From Mangrovibacter plantisponsor (GTDB lineage: Bacteria > Pseudomonadota > Gammaproteobacteria > Enterobacterales > Enterobacteriaceae), in NCBI RefSeq assembly GCF_003182475.1, contig NZ_QGTS01000008.1, positions 1 through 64,000 of the forward strand: a stretch of DNA of 64,000 nucleotides, read 5' to 3'. The position numbers were made by a program, and so were the translations under genes. Positions within the stretch are counted from its first letter, which is position 1. Every line of letters starts with the position of its first letter. Below, piece after piece: positions 57,229-64,000 of this stretch. Under the pieces are notes generated by a model that was given only the letters and a program-made list of their open reading frames with translations, had not been told where the DNA came from and made no database searches.

Positions 57229-58800
57229 ATGCACAACGCCCAACGGATGGTTCATCAGCATCAACGTAAACGGATTATTATCTGCCTGGTCCTCGGTTTA
57301 GTGGTGGTGGTGGCGACACTTGCTATTTGTTTTTTCCTGAATAAGACGACTCACCGGGCTGAGCGCCTCACTTTACAGCAGCAAACACGCCACGCACTGG
57401 ATACCACACTTGCGCCACTAATGGCGTTGCAACTACCCGCCTCACTGTTCACTGGCAGTTGCCCGGATGCATCGCTGAAGTTACGTGAATACGTCGTCGC
57501 CCGGCCCTCGTTGCGGGCAGTTGCGCTGGTACAGAATGGCGAAGTAGGCTGCTCAAGTTTGTTTGGGGAACGCCACGTTCCACTTAACAGCCGCCAGCCC
57601 TGGTTCCCGTCTGCATCTGTGTATATCTGGCTTCAGCAAGACAAACTGTTACCGCAGCATGACCCGGTACTGGCAATTTGGTTACCCACATCAGCAGATG
57701 GAATGAGTGGCAGCCTGCAGGTGGTCAATATTAGCTACCTTGCTGATTTACTCTGGGCCACACAATCAGATTCTGGCGCTAAGCTTGCCATCGACGTTGG
57801 GGATACCTGGTTTATCCACGGTCAGGGGCTTACCCAGAACCTGGTGCCACAGCCTGGCGAGTCGATATCCACAGTACAGTCATCGATTCCCGGTATTTCC
57901 ATATCACTGATCGGCCCTTCAATAACCCGTCTTGCCATACGGGATCTTCCCTCACAACTTCCCCTGGCGTTATTGTGCTCGCTGTTTGCAGTCTGGGCTA
58001 TTTTGATAACGACCACTAAGCGGCTGAGTTTCATCCGTGAGTTGCAAACCGGAATTGCAGGTAAAGAGTTTGTGATTTACTGCCAGCCATTATTCAACTC
58101 TGCGACACTAAAATGTACCGGTGTTGAGATACTCTTACGCTGGGATAATCCACGTCAGGGCCCGGTTTCACCAGAAACCTTTATCCCTATTGCGGAAGAT
58201 GTTGGCCAGGTTGCCAGCCTGACACGCTATGTGCTGTATGAAACCGCTATTCGTACTGCCTGCTTTCCTGAAGAAGCGGATTTCCATATTGGTATTAATG
58301 TTGCGGCACACCATTTTCAACGCGGCGAAATCCTTGACGACATTAAGCAATACTGGAGTACACAGAAACCTGTGCAACAACTGGTGATGGAGCTGACAGA
58401 ACGTGACAGGCTGGAAGATAACGATATCCAGTATATTGCTGCAATGAAAACGTTAGGCGTCAAACTCGCCATTGACGATTTTGGAACTGGCCACAGCTCA
58501 TTACAGCGCCTGGAAATGCTCAAACCGGATATTCTCAAGATTGATAAAAGCTTTGTCACGGCTATTGGTTCGGACGCCGTTAATACGCCTATCATCGATT
58601 TGATTGTTGCACTGGGGCATCGCCTGCATATCGATATGATTGCAGAAGGGATCGAAAATCATGAACAGGCAAGGTACTTGCGTGAACATGGTGTGTCAAC
58701 GCTGCAGGGTTTTCTTTATGGTGAGCCAATGCCAGTAGAGGAATTCAGTGAGTGGCTGGCCCGCTATGAGCAGGCCGGCCCGTCACCCGCCGGGGAGTAA
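57229..58800 (+). CDS. pdeD: CSS-motif cyclic-di-GMP phosphodiesterase PdeD (YoaD)
   Basis: The 523-residue protein has membrane segments at about 16-37 and 245-262 enclosing a periplasmic CSS domain: C78 and the CSS triplet at 108-110, which in relatives forms a redox-sensitive disulfide. The cytosolic EAL domain (about 270-515) has NVAAHH, ELTERD, DDFGTGHSSL, LKIDKSFV, AEGIE and LQGFLYGEPM. The family EAL signature is EIL (VEILLRW), a conservative change; the other metal and catalytic residues are present. It occupies the yoaD position between sdaA and yoaE and should hydrolyse c-di-GMP. Confidence 0.92.
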   Translation: MHNAQRMVHQHQRKRIIICLVLGLVVVVATLAICFFLNKTTHRAERLTLQQQTRHALDTTLAPLMALQLPASLFTGSCPDASLKLREYVVARPSLRAVALVQNGEVGCSSLFGERHVPLNSRQPWFPSASVYIWLQQDKLLPQHDPVLAIWLPTSADGMSGSLQVVNISYLADLLWATQSDSGAKLAIDVGDTWFIHGQGLTQNLVPQPGESISTVQSSIPGISISLIGPSITRLAIRDLPSQLPLALLCSLFAVWAILITTTKRLSFIRELQTGIAGKEFVIYCQPLFNSATLKCTGVEILLRWDNPRQGPVSPETFIPIAEDVGQVASLTRYVLYETAIRTACFPEEADFHIGINVAAHHFQRGEILDDIKQYWSTQKPVQQLVMELTERDRLEDNDIQYIAAMKTLGVKLAIDDFGTGHSSLQRLEMLKPDILKIDKSFVTAIGSDAVNTPIIDLIVALGHRLHIDMIAEGIENHEQARYLREHGVSTLQGFLYGEPMPVEEFSEWLARYEQAGPSPAGE

Positions 58801-58804
58801 TGCC

Positions 58805-60358
58805 TTAACCGGGCTGGGTGCCTGTGAGCATAGGGTCACGCGCAATGTGCACCAGTTCCACCCGGTACTCATTCACTTCCAGAATAGTAATCACCAGGCT
58901 TGCGATGTACAGCTTTTCACCGGCCAGCGGGATTTTGCCTTCGTTGGCAATAACCAGGCCCGCTACCGTCGCCACACTACTCTCCTCAGTCAGGCGCTCT
59001 TCCAGGCCAAGGTAGTTTTCCAGCGCATGTAAATCCGTGCTGCCTTTCACCAGCCAGCCGTTTTGGTCTGGCTGAATATCCAGGGTTTCATCCGCGTCCG
59101 GGAACTCGCCAGCAATAGCTTCTAACACATCCAGCGGAGTCACCAGCCCCTGAATAACGCCGAACTCATTACTGACGATAACGAAACTACCCCGGGCACG
59201 GCGCAATATGCCCAGCAAACTGATGGGATCGAGTGTTTCTGGTACCACTATTCCCGGAGAAGAAGCCGCAACAGCCGCAATATCTTCGCCTTTGTTGAGG
59301 GCTGCCAGCAACGATTTCGCGGTTACCACACCAATCAGCTCATCCAGCTCACCGCGGCAAACCGGAAACAGACTGTGAGGTGATGACATCACCAGGTCAC
59401 GCACTTCATTTGCTTCCCGCAACGCGTCCACCCAACTAATGTCATTACGGGGGGTCATGATAGTGCGCAGCGAGCGCGATGACAGGCTCAGTACACCGTT
59501 AATCATGTAGCGTTCTTCTTCGGCAAACAGCTCTTCCTGGCGCTCGGGTGTTTCATGTTCCGCCACATTGCCAGATTGCCGGCGTTTACCCATCAGGCCC
59601 AGAATTGCACGGGCAGTTCTGGCGCGTAATGGTAAATGTGCGTGCTGGCGTACCGCATTACGGTGTGCTATCTGGTTGAAGCTCTCTATTAATATAGAGA
59701 AACCAATTGCTGCATACAGATAACCTTTAGGGATATGGAAGCCAAACCCTTCCGCCACCAGGCTCAGGCCAATCATCAGCAAAAAGCTCAGGCATAACAC
59801 CACTACCGTTGGATGCGCGTTCACAAAAAGCGTCAGACGGCGTGATGCCAGTAACATGATGACCATTGCAATGACAACTGCGGCCATCATCACTGGCAGG
59901 TGGTTAACCATACCCACGGCAGTAATTACGGCATCAAGGGAGAACACCGCATCCAGGACAACAATTTGCAGCACTACAGCGCTAAAACTGGCATATCCTT
60001 TCCCGTGGCTGTCATCATGAGGGCGGTTCTCCAGCCTTTCGTGTAGCTCAGTAGTGGCTTTGAACAGCAAGAACAACCCGCCCACCAGCATTATCAAATC
60101 CCGGCCAGAAAACGACCAGGACGCCACACTGAACAAAGGCGTGGTAAGTGTCACAACCCACGAAATAAGCGACAACAATAACAGGCGCATCACGAGCGCG
60201 AGCGACAGCCCAATAACACGGGCCTTATCCCGCTGCGCCGGAGGTAATTTATTAGCCAGGATGGCAATAAACACCAGATTGTCGATGCCCAGTACAATTT
60301 CCAGTACCACCAGTGTCAGCAAGCCAACAATAACAGACGGATCCATTAACATTTCCAT
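58805..60358 (-). CDS. yoaE: TerC/CorC-domain membrane protein YoaE
   Basis: The 517-residue protein has a TerC-like membrane domain (about 1-235; [23 protein letters not shown] and [21 protein letters not shown] carry the conserved acidic residues). A CBS pair (about 300-420) and a CorC_HlyC domain follow. TerC relatives such as Alx and MeeY/YoaE are linked to manganese export. Start ATG 60358 follows AGGAG by eight bases and shares its A with the stop codon of the small upstream ORF yoaL (TGATG). It is convergent with pdeD, four bases apart. Confidence 0.92.
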   Translation of the reverse strand: MEMLMDPSVIVGLLTLVVLEIVLGIDNLVFIAILANKLPPAQRDKARVIGLSLALVMRLLLLSLISWVVTLTTPLFSVASWSFSGRDLIMLVGGLFLLFKATTELHERLENRPHDDSHGKGYASFSAVVLQIVVLDAVFSLDAVITAVGMVNHLPVMMAAVVIAMVIMLLASRRLTLFVNAHPTVVVLCLSFLLMIGLSLVAEGFGFHIPKGYLYAAIGFSILIESFNQIAHRNAVRQHAHLPLRARTARAILGLMGKRRQSGNVAEHETPERQEELFAEEERYMINGVLSLSSRSLRTIMTPRNDISWVDALREANEVRDLVMSSPHSLFPVCRGELDELIGVVTAKSLLAALNKGEDIAAVAASSPGIVVPETLDPISLLGILRRARGSFVIVSNEFGVIQGLVTPLDVLEAIAGEFPDADETLDIQPDQNGWLVKGSTDLHALENYLGLEERLTEESSVATVAGLVIANEGKIPLAGEKLYIASLVITILEVNEYRVELVHIARDPMLTGTQPG

Positions 60359-60504
60359 CAATGACTCCTGTAACCCGAGGCAGATAAAGGCGGTTTAACG
60401 CTGAAACGTTTTGGGAACGGCTCACCACAAGGCTGGTGTGAGTTTGAATAAAAAACACCCGACTGGGCAATTTGAAAGGTAAAGAAACGTCGGTGACGAT
60501 CCAT
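60358..60504 (-). CDS. yoaL: Small leader ORF YoaL overlapping yoaE
   Basis: The 48-residue frame starts at ATG 60504 and reads [20 protein letters not shown], continuing to a basic, proline-containing tail that ends GYRSH. Its TGA overlaps the yoaE ATG in TGATG, and the yoaE ribosome site lies inside it. A small protein YoaL upstream of and coupled to yoaE is known to me from E. coli small-protein surveys; I assign the name by position and am not certain of sequence identity. No strong ribosome site precedes it, so translation may be weak or regulated. Confidence 0.65.
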   Translation of the reverse strand: MDRHRRFFTFQIAQSGVFYSNSHQPCGEPFPKRFSVKPPLSASGYRSH

Positions 60505-60795
60505 ATAGTAGGGCTTACCCTGCACTCCAAATGTAAAAAGGATGGTTATCCTAACAATAAATTATAACTTTTGGTTAATATTTACCTAAGCTTGCAATAA
60601 AACCCTCATTTTTCTGCAGGATAATTAACGCTGCAATCGAAAATTAAGTTATCAGTAAATTAACGACCTGAGTCACATAATTTATTTTTTTACTATCTAA
60701 AATAAATCTCGCTGATGATTTCATTACTTAATCAATTCATAACGTTGATATTTTGCATCCCCATAGTGTTTACAAGGGCGAACAGGAGGTAGCAA
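60505..60795. promoter_or_regulatory. Divergent promoter region yoaL-yoaE / manXYZ with Mlc-like dyad
   Basis: This A/T-rich 291-base spacer holds both promoters. ATTTATTTT (60680-60688) and AAAATAAAT (60699-60707) form a perfect inverted repeat that fits the Mlc/NagC operator style, centred about 100 bases before manX. E. coli manXYZ is repressed by Mlc, so this is the likely site. A CRP half-site TCACA at 60673-60677 lies beside it, but the other half is poor. Confidence 0.6.
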
Positions 60796-61752
60796 GTGAC
60801 CATTGCTATTGTCATAGGCACACACGGTTGGGCAGCTGAGCAATTGCTCAAAACTGCCGAAATGCTGCTAGGCGAGCAAGAAAACGTAGGCTGGATCGAT
60901 TTTGTTCCCGGTGAAAATGCGGAAACCATTATCGAAAAATACCAGGCTCAATTAGCTAAACTGGAAACTGGGAAAGGCGTCCTTTTTCTTGTGGATACCT
61001 GGGGTGGGAGCCCATTTAATGCGGCCAGCCGTATTGTTGTCGACAAAGAAAACCACGAGGTCGTCGCCGGGGTTAACATCCCGATGCTGGTCGAAACTCT
61101 GATGGCGCGCGACGATAACCCTTCATTTGATGAACTGGTCAATATCGCGGTGGAAACAGGGCGTGAAGGCGTTAAGGCGCTTAAAGCACAGCCTGTAGCG
61201 AAACCCGCCAAACCGAAACCCGCTGCAGCGCCAGCGAAACCCATGACTGATGCCGACTATATGGTTATTGGCCTGGCGCGTATTGATGACCGCCTGATTC
61301 ACGGGCAGGTTGCAACTCGCTGGACCAAAGAGACTAATGTCAACCGCATTATCGTAGTCAGTGATGAAGTGGCTGCGGATACCGTCCGTAAAACGTTGCT
61401 CACCCAGGTGGCCCCGCCAGGGGTAACCGCCCATGTTGTGGACGTTGCCAAAATGATTCGTGTCTACAACAACCCGAAATATGCCGGTGAACGTGTCATG
61501 TTGCTGTTCACTAACCCAACAGATGTCGAACGCATTGTTGAACAAGGGGTGAAAATCACAACTGTCAATATTGGGGGTATGGCCTATCGACAAGGGAAAA
61601 CACAGGTAAACAACGCCGTCTCCGTTGATGAGAAGGATATTGAGGCATTCCGCAAACTGAATGCACGGGGCATCGAACTGGAAGTACGTAAAGTCTCCAA
61701 TGACCCGAAACTCAAGATGATGGAACTCATCAACAAAGTCGGGAAGGAATAA
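60796..61752 (+). CDS. manX: Mannose PTS EIIAB component
   Basis: ManX carries the IIA and IIB phosphotransfer domains of the mannose/glucose/glucosamine transporter. The 318-residue protein has the IIA histidine H10 (IVIGTHG) and the IIB histidine H169 (ARIDDRLIHGQV). They are joined by a flexible Ala/Pro/Lys linker at about 133-149 (VAKPAKPKPAAAPAKP). The start is a GTG at 60796 seven bases after AGGAGG, as in E. coli. Confidence 0.97.
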   Translation: MTIAIVIGTHGWAAEQLLKTAEMLLGEQENVGWIDFVPGENAETIIEKYQAQLAKLETGKGVLFLVDTWGGSPFNAASRIVVDKENHEVVAGVNIPMLVETLMARDDNPSFDELVNIAVETGREGVKALKAQPVAKPAKPKPAAAPAKPMTDADYMVIGLARIDDRLIHGQVATRWTKETNVNRIIVVSDEVAADTVRKTLLTQVAPPGVTAHVVDVAKMIRVYNNPKYAGERVMLLFTNPTDVERIVEQGVKITTVNIGGMAYRQGKTQVNNAVSVDEKDIEAFRKLNARGIELEVRKVSNDPKLKMMELINKVGKE

Positions 61753-61824
61753 TCACGTTTAGGGCCGTCCCCCTTGTGACGACGGTTTCGGTATTCAGTC
61801 TGTTTACGTTATAGGAGAAGTACA

Positions 61825-62625
61825 ATGGAGATTACTACTCTTCAAATTGTGCTGGTGTTTGTTGTCGCTTGTATTGCTGGTATGGAATCCATACTGGATG
61901 AATTCCAGTTTCACCGCCCCCTTATCGCCTGTACGCTCATTGGGGCCGTGCTGGGTGATATGAAAACCGGGATTATCATTGGTGGTACCCTGGAAATGAT
62001 CGCCCTTGGCTGGATGAACATTGGTGCGGCAGTTGCACCTGATGCAGCACTGGCATCTATTATTTCAACCATCCTGGTTATTGCTGGTCACCAAAGCATT
62101 GGTGCAGGTATTGCGCTGGCAATACCACTGGCTGCTGCAGGCCAGGTACTGACTATCATCGTGCGTACCATTACTGTGGGCTTCCAGCATGCTGCAGACA
62201 GCGCTGCTGAAAAAGGTAACCTTAGCGCGCTTTCATGGATACACGTTTCAGCGTTACTGCTCCAGGCAATGCGTATCGCTATTCCGGCAGTTATCGTGGC
62301 TATCTCTGTTGGTACCAGTGAAGTTCAGAATATGCTCAATGCATTGCCTGAAGTGGTCACCAGTGGCCTCAATATTGCTGGTGGTATGATTGTTGTGGTT
62401 GGTTACGCAATGGTCATCAACATGATGCGTGCAGGCTACCTGATGCCGTTCTTCTATTTAGGGTTTGTTACCGCTGCATTCACCAATTTCAACCTGGTTG
62501 CACTGGGCGTAATTGGTGCTGTGATGGCAATTCTCTACATCCAGCTCAGCCCGAAATATAACCGCTCTGCAGCTGCACCTGCGCAGGCATCTGGCGCAAA
62601 TGACCTCGATAACGAACTGGATTAA
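61825..62625 (+). CDS. manY: Mannose PTS EIIC component
   Basis: The 266-residue membrane subunit (MEITTLQIVLVFVVACIAGM) forms the sugar channel with ManZ. Conserved parts include ESILDEFQFHRPLIACTLIG and GGTLEMIALGWMNIGAAVAPD. A GGAG ribosome site precedes it in the 72-base gap after manX. It is also the kind of subunit used by phage lambda and some bacteriocins as receptor, by family knowledge. Confidence 0.97.
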   Translation: MEITTLQIVLVFVVACIAGMESILDEFQFHRPLIACTLIGAVLGDMKTGIIIGGTLEMIALGWMNIGAAVAPDAALASIISTILVIAGHQSIGAGIALAIPLAAAGQVLTIIVRTITVGFQHAADSAAEKGNLSALSWIHVSALLLQAMRIAIPAVIVAISVGTSEVQNMLNALPEVVTSGLNIAGGMIVVVGYAMVINMMRAGYLMPFFYLGFVTAAFTNFNLVALGVIGAVMAILYIQLSPKYNRSAAAPAQASGANDLDNELD

Positions 62626-62637
62626 TAGGTGAGCGAT

Positions 62638-63489
62638 ATGGTTGACATGACTAAAACTACTACTGAGAAGAAACTCACCCCAGGGGATATTCGTGGCGTA
62701 TTCATTCGCTCCAATCTCTTCCAGGGTTCATGGAACTTTGAACGTATGCAGGCGCTCGGTTTCTGTTTTTCGATGGTGCCGGTAATTCGCCGCCTTTACC
62801 CGGAAAACAATGAAGCTCGTCGCCAGGCAATTAAACGTCACCTGGAGTTCTTTAATACTCACCCTTATGTCGCCGCCCCGGTTCTGGGCGTTACCCTCGC
62901 CATGGAAGAACAACGTGCCAATGGTGCGGAAATTGACGATGCGGCTATCAACGGTATTAAAGTCGGTCTGATGGGGCCACTGGCCGGTGTAGGTGACCCA
63001 ATTTTCTGGGGTACCGTTCGCCCGGTCTTTGCTGCACTCGGTGCCGGTATTGCCATGAGTGGCAGCCTGCTGGGGCCTGTTCTGTTCTTTGTATTGTTTA
63101 ACCTGGTACGCCTGCTCACTCGCTATTACGGTGTGGCTTATGGTTACCGTAAAGGTATCGATATCGTTAAAGATATGGGTGGCGGCTTCCTGCAAAAAAT
63201 GACAGAAGGGGCGTCCATTTTGGGCCTGTTTGTCATGGGGGCGCTGGTCAATAAGTGGACCCATGTAAACATTCCACTGGTGGTGTCGAAAATTACCGAC
63301 CAGACGGGTGCTGAAAAGGTCACGACAGTACAGAACATTCTTGACCAGTTAATGCCAGGCCTGGTGCCACTACTGCTCACATTTGCCTGTATGTGGCTGT
63401 TACGCCGTAAAGTTAACCCACTGTGGATCATTATTGGGTTCTTTGTAATTGGTATTGTTGGTTACGCTATTGGTCTGTTGGGCCTGTAA
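62638..63489 (+). CDS. manZ: Mannose PTS EIID component
   Basis: The 283-residue subunit begins at ATG 62638 (MVDMTKTTTEKKL) after AGGTGAGCG; a GTG at 62629 would add three residues. Family landmarks are NLFQGSWNFERMQALGFCFS, GLMGPLAGVGDPIFWGTVRP and the hydrophobic C-terminus GYAIGLLGL. It completes the mannose permease with ManX and ManY, 12 bases after manY. Confidence 0.96.
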   Translation: MVDMTKTTTEKKLTPGDIRGVFIRSNLFQGSWNFERMQALGFCFSMVPVIRRLYPENNEARRQAIKRHLEFFNTHPYVAAPVLGVTLAMEEQRANGAEIDDAAINGIKVGLMGPLAGVGDPIFWGTVRPVFAALGAGIAMSGSLLGPVLFFVLFNLVRLLTRYYGVAYGYRKGIDIVKDMGGGFLQKMTEGASILGLFVMGALVNKWTHVNIPLVVSKITDQTGAEKVTTVQNILDQLMPGLVPLLLTFACMWLLRRKVNPLWIIIGFFVIGIVGYAIGLLGL

Positions 63490-63502
63490 CTGTAAGACAC
63501 AA

Positions 63503-63522
63503 GGCCGGGGTTCGCCCCGGCC
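63503..63522 (+). terminator. UUCG-capped hairpin between manZ and yobD
   Basis: GGCCGGGG and CCCCGGCC pair around the very stable tetraloop TTCG. No T-run follows, so this is more likely an mRNA-stabilising or attenuating stem at the end of manXYZ than a full terminator. Confidence 0.65.
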
Positions 63523-63544
63523 TGCATGCAGACAGGGATAACCT

Positions 63545-64000
63545 ATGTCGTTTACGGATATCATTATTCTGGTTTTAACGCTTGCCTTTTTCGCCTTTGC
63601 TCTTTACGACGAAATTATCATTAACCACCTCAAATCCCCCACTCTGCTCTCGATACCTTTGCTACGCCGTAGCCGGGCTGACGGAATGATTTTTGTCATT
63701 CTGGTCGCCATTCTTATTGGCAACAACATCCATGCTCAGGGCCCGGCCTTTACTACGTGGTTATTAAGTGCACTGGCACTGGTTGGTTTCTATATATTCT
63801 GGATAAGGACTCCCCGGGTGCGGTTCAAAAAAGCAGGTTTCTTTTTTAGTGGGTTTTGGACTCCCTACTCAAAAATAACCGCGATGAATTTATCTGAAGA
63901 CGGAGTACTGGTTTTTCAGTTAGGTGAACGTCGATTATTGATCTGCGTCAGAAATATAGACGATCTTGAAAAGATATATAAATTTATGGTCAATAATCAA
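63545..64000 (+). CDS. yobD: DUF986 membrane protein YobD (stop codon outside window)
   Basis: The frame runs from ATG 63545 to the last base, 152 codons, the full length of E. coli YobD, so only the stop codon is missing. The N-terminal part has three membrane segments ([47 protein letters not shown]). The conserved cytosolic end is [20 protein letters not shown] and [14 protein letters not shown]. Function is unknown. It follows manZ by 55 bases. Confidence 0.92.
   Translation, partial: MSFTDIIILVLTLAFFAFALYDEIIINHLKSPTLLSIPLLRRSRADGMIFVILVAILIGNNIHAQGPAFTTWLLSALALVGFYIFWIRTPRVRFKKAGFFFSGFWTPYSKITAMNLSEDGVLVFQLGERRLLICVRNIDDLEKIYKFMVNNQ

Noticed and set aside
60252-60530. Open frame of 92 codons on the minus strand across the yoaE start.
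   Set aside because: It overlaps yoaE in another frame; the better small ORF here is the 48-codon one that couples to yoaE.
60662-60677. CRP site upstream of manX.
   Set aside because: Only the TCACA half is good; the other half matches two of five positions.

Overview
The window is a piece of an enterobacterial chromosome. From about 24.3 kb to the end, gene content, order and protein sequences match Enterobacteriaceae such as Escherichia, Salmonella and Enterobacter. The proteins are diverged enough from E. coli K-12 that this is another genus, which I cannot name. No tRNA, rRNA, CRISPR array or prophage was seen. The window contains one complete insertion sequence of the IS481 type and three fragments of an IS3-type element.

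Positions 1 to about 24.2 kb form an accessory block rich in regulators. It carries three TetR-type, two LysR-type... more exactly one AaeR-like LysR, one AraC and one MarR regulator, each next to an efflux or redox gene. These genes are an SDR oxidoreductase, a secreted SMP-30-like beta-propeller protein, a glucose-6-phosphate dehydrogenase, an AaeAB-like aromatic acid exporter, an MdaB-like quinone reductase, an EmrAB-like multidrug pump and a MalY/PatB-like C-S lyase. Decay is widespread: IS fragments, a TonB-dependent receptor remnant, a truncated NmrA-like gene, a MocR regulator cut back to its HTH domain, and two alpha/beta hydrolases that have both lost their 5' halves. My reading is that this is a laterally acquired and reshuffled stress or detoxification region.

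Positions 24.3 to 46.3 kb are backbone: dbpA, an aldo/keto reductase, a LysR regulator, treA, ycgR, emtA, ldcA, nhaP2, dadX-dadA, ycgB, fadR, nhaB, dsbB, a small membrane-protein pair including an OrtT/GhoT-type toxin, ycgN, ycgM, ycgL and minCDE. Themes are trehalose use, flagellar braking by c-di-GMP, murein recycling, D-alanine metabolism, cation/proton exchange, disulfide formation and division-site placement.

Positions 46.4 to 64 kb continue with rnd, fadD, yeaY, tsaB, yoaA, yoaB, yoaH, pabB, nudL, sdaA, pdeD, yoaE with the overlapping leader ORF yoaL, the mannose PTS operon manXYZ, and yobD, which ends at the window edge. minE lies directly beside rnd. In E. coli K-12 these two blocks are far apart across the terminus, so the order here is the Salmonella-like one.

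Regulatory sites readable in the sequence include a near-perfect sigma-28 promoter before ycgR, a consensus FNR box before ortT, a FadR operator before fadD, a probable Mlc operator before manX, and several strong dyads beside the accessory regulators.
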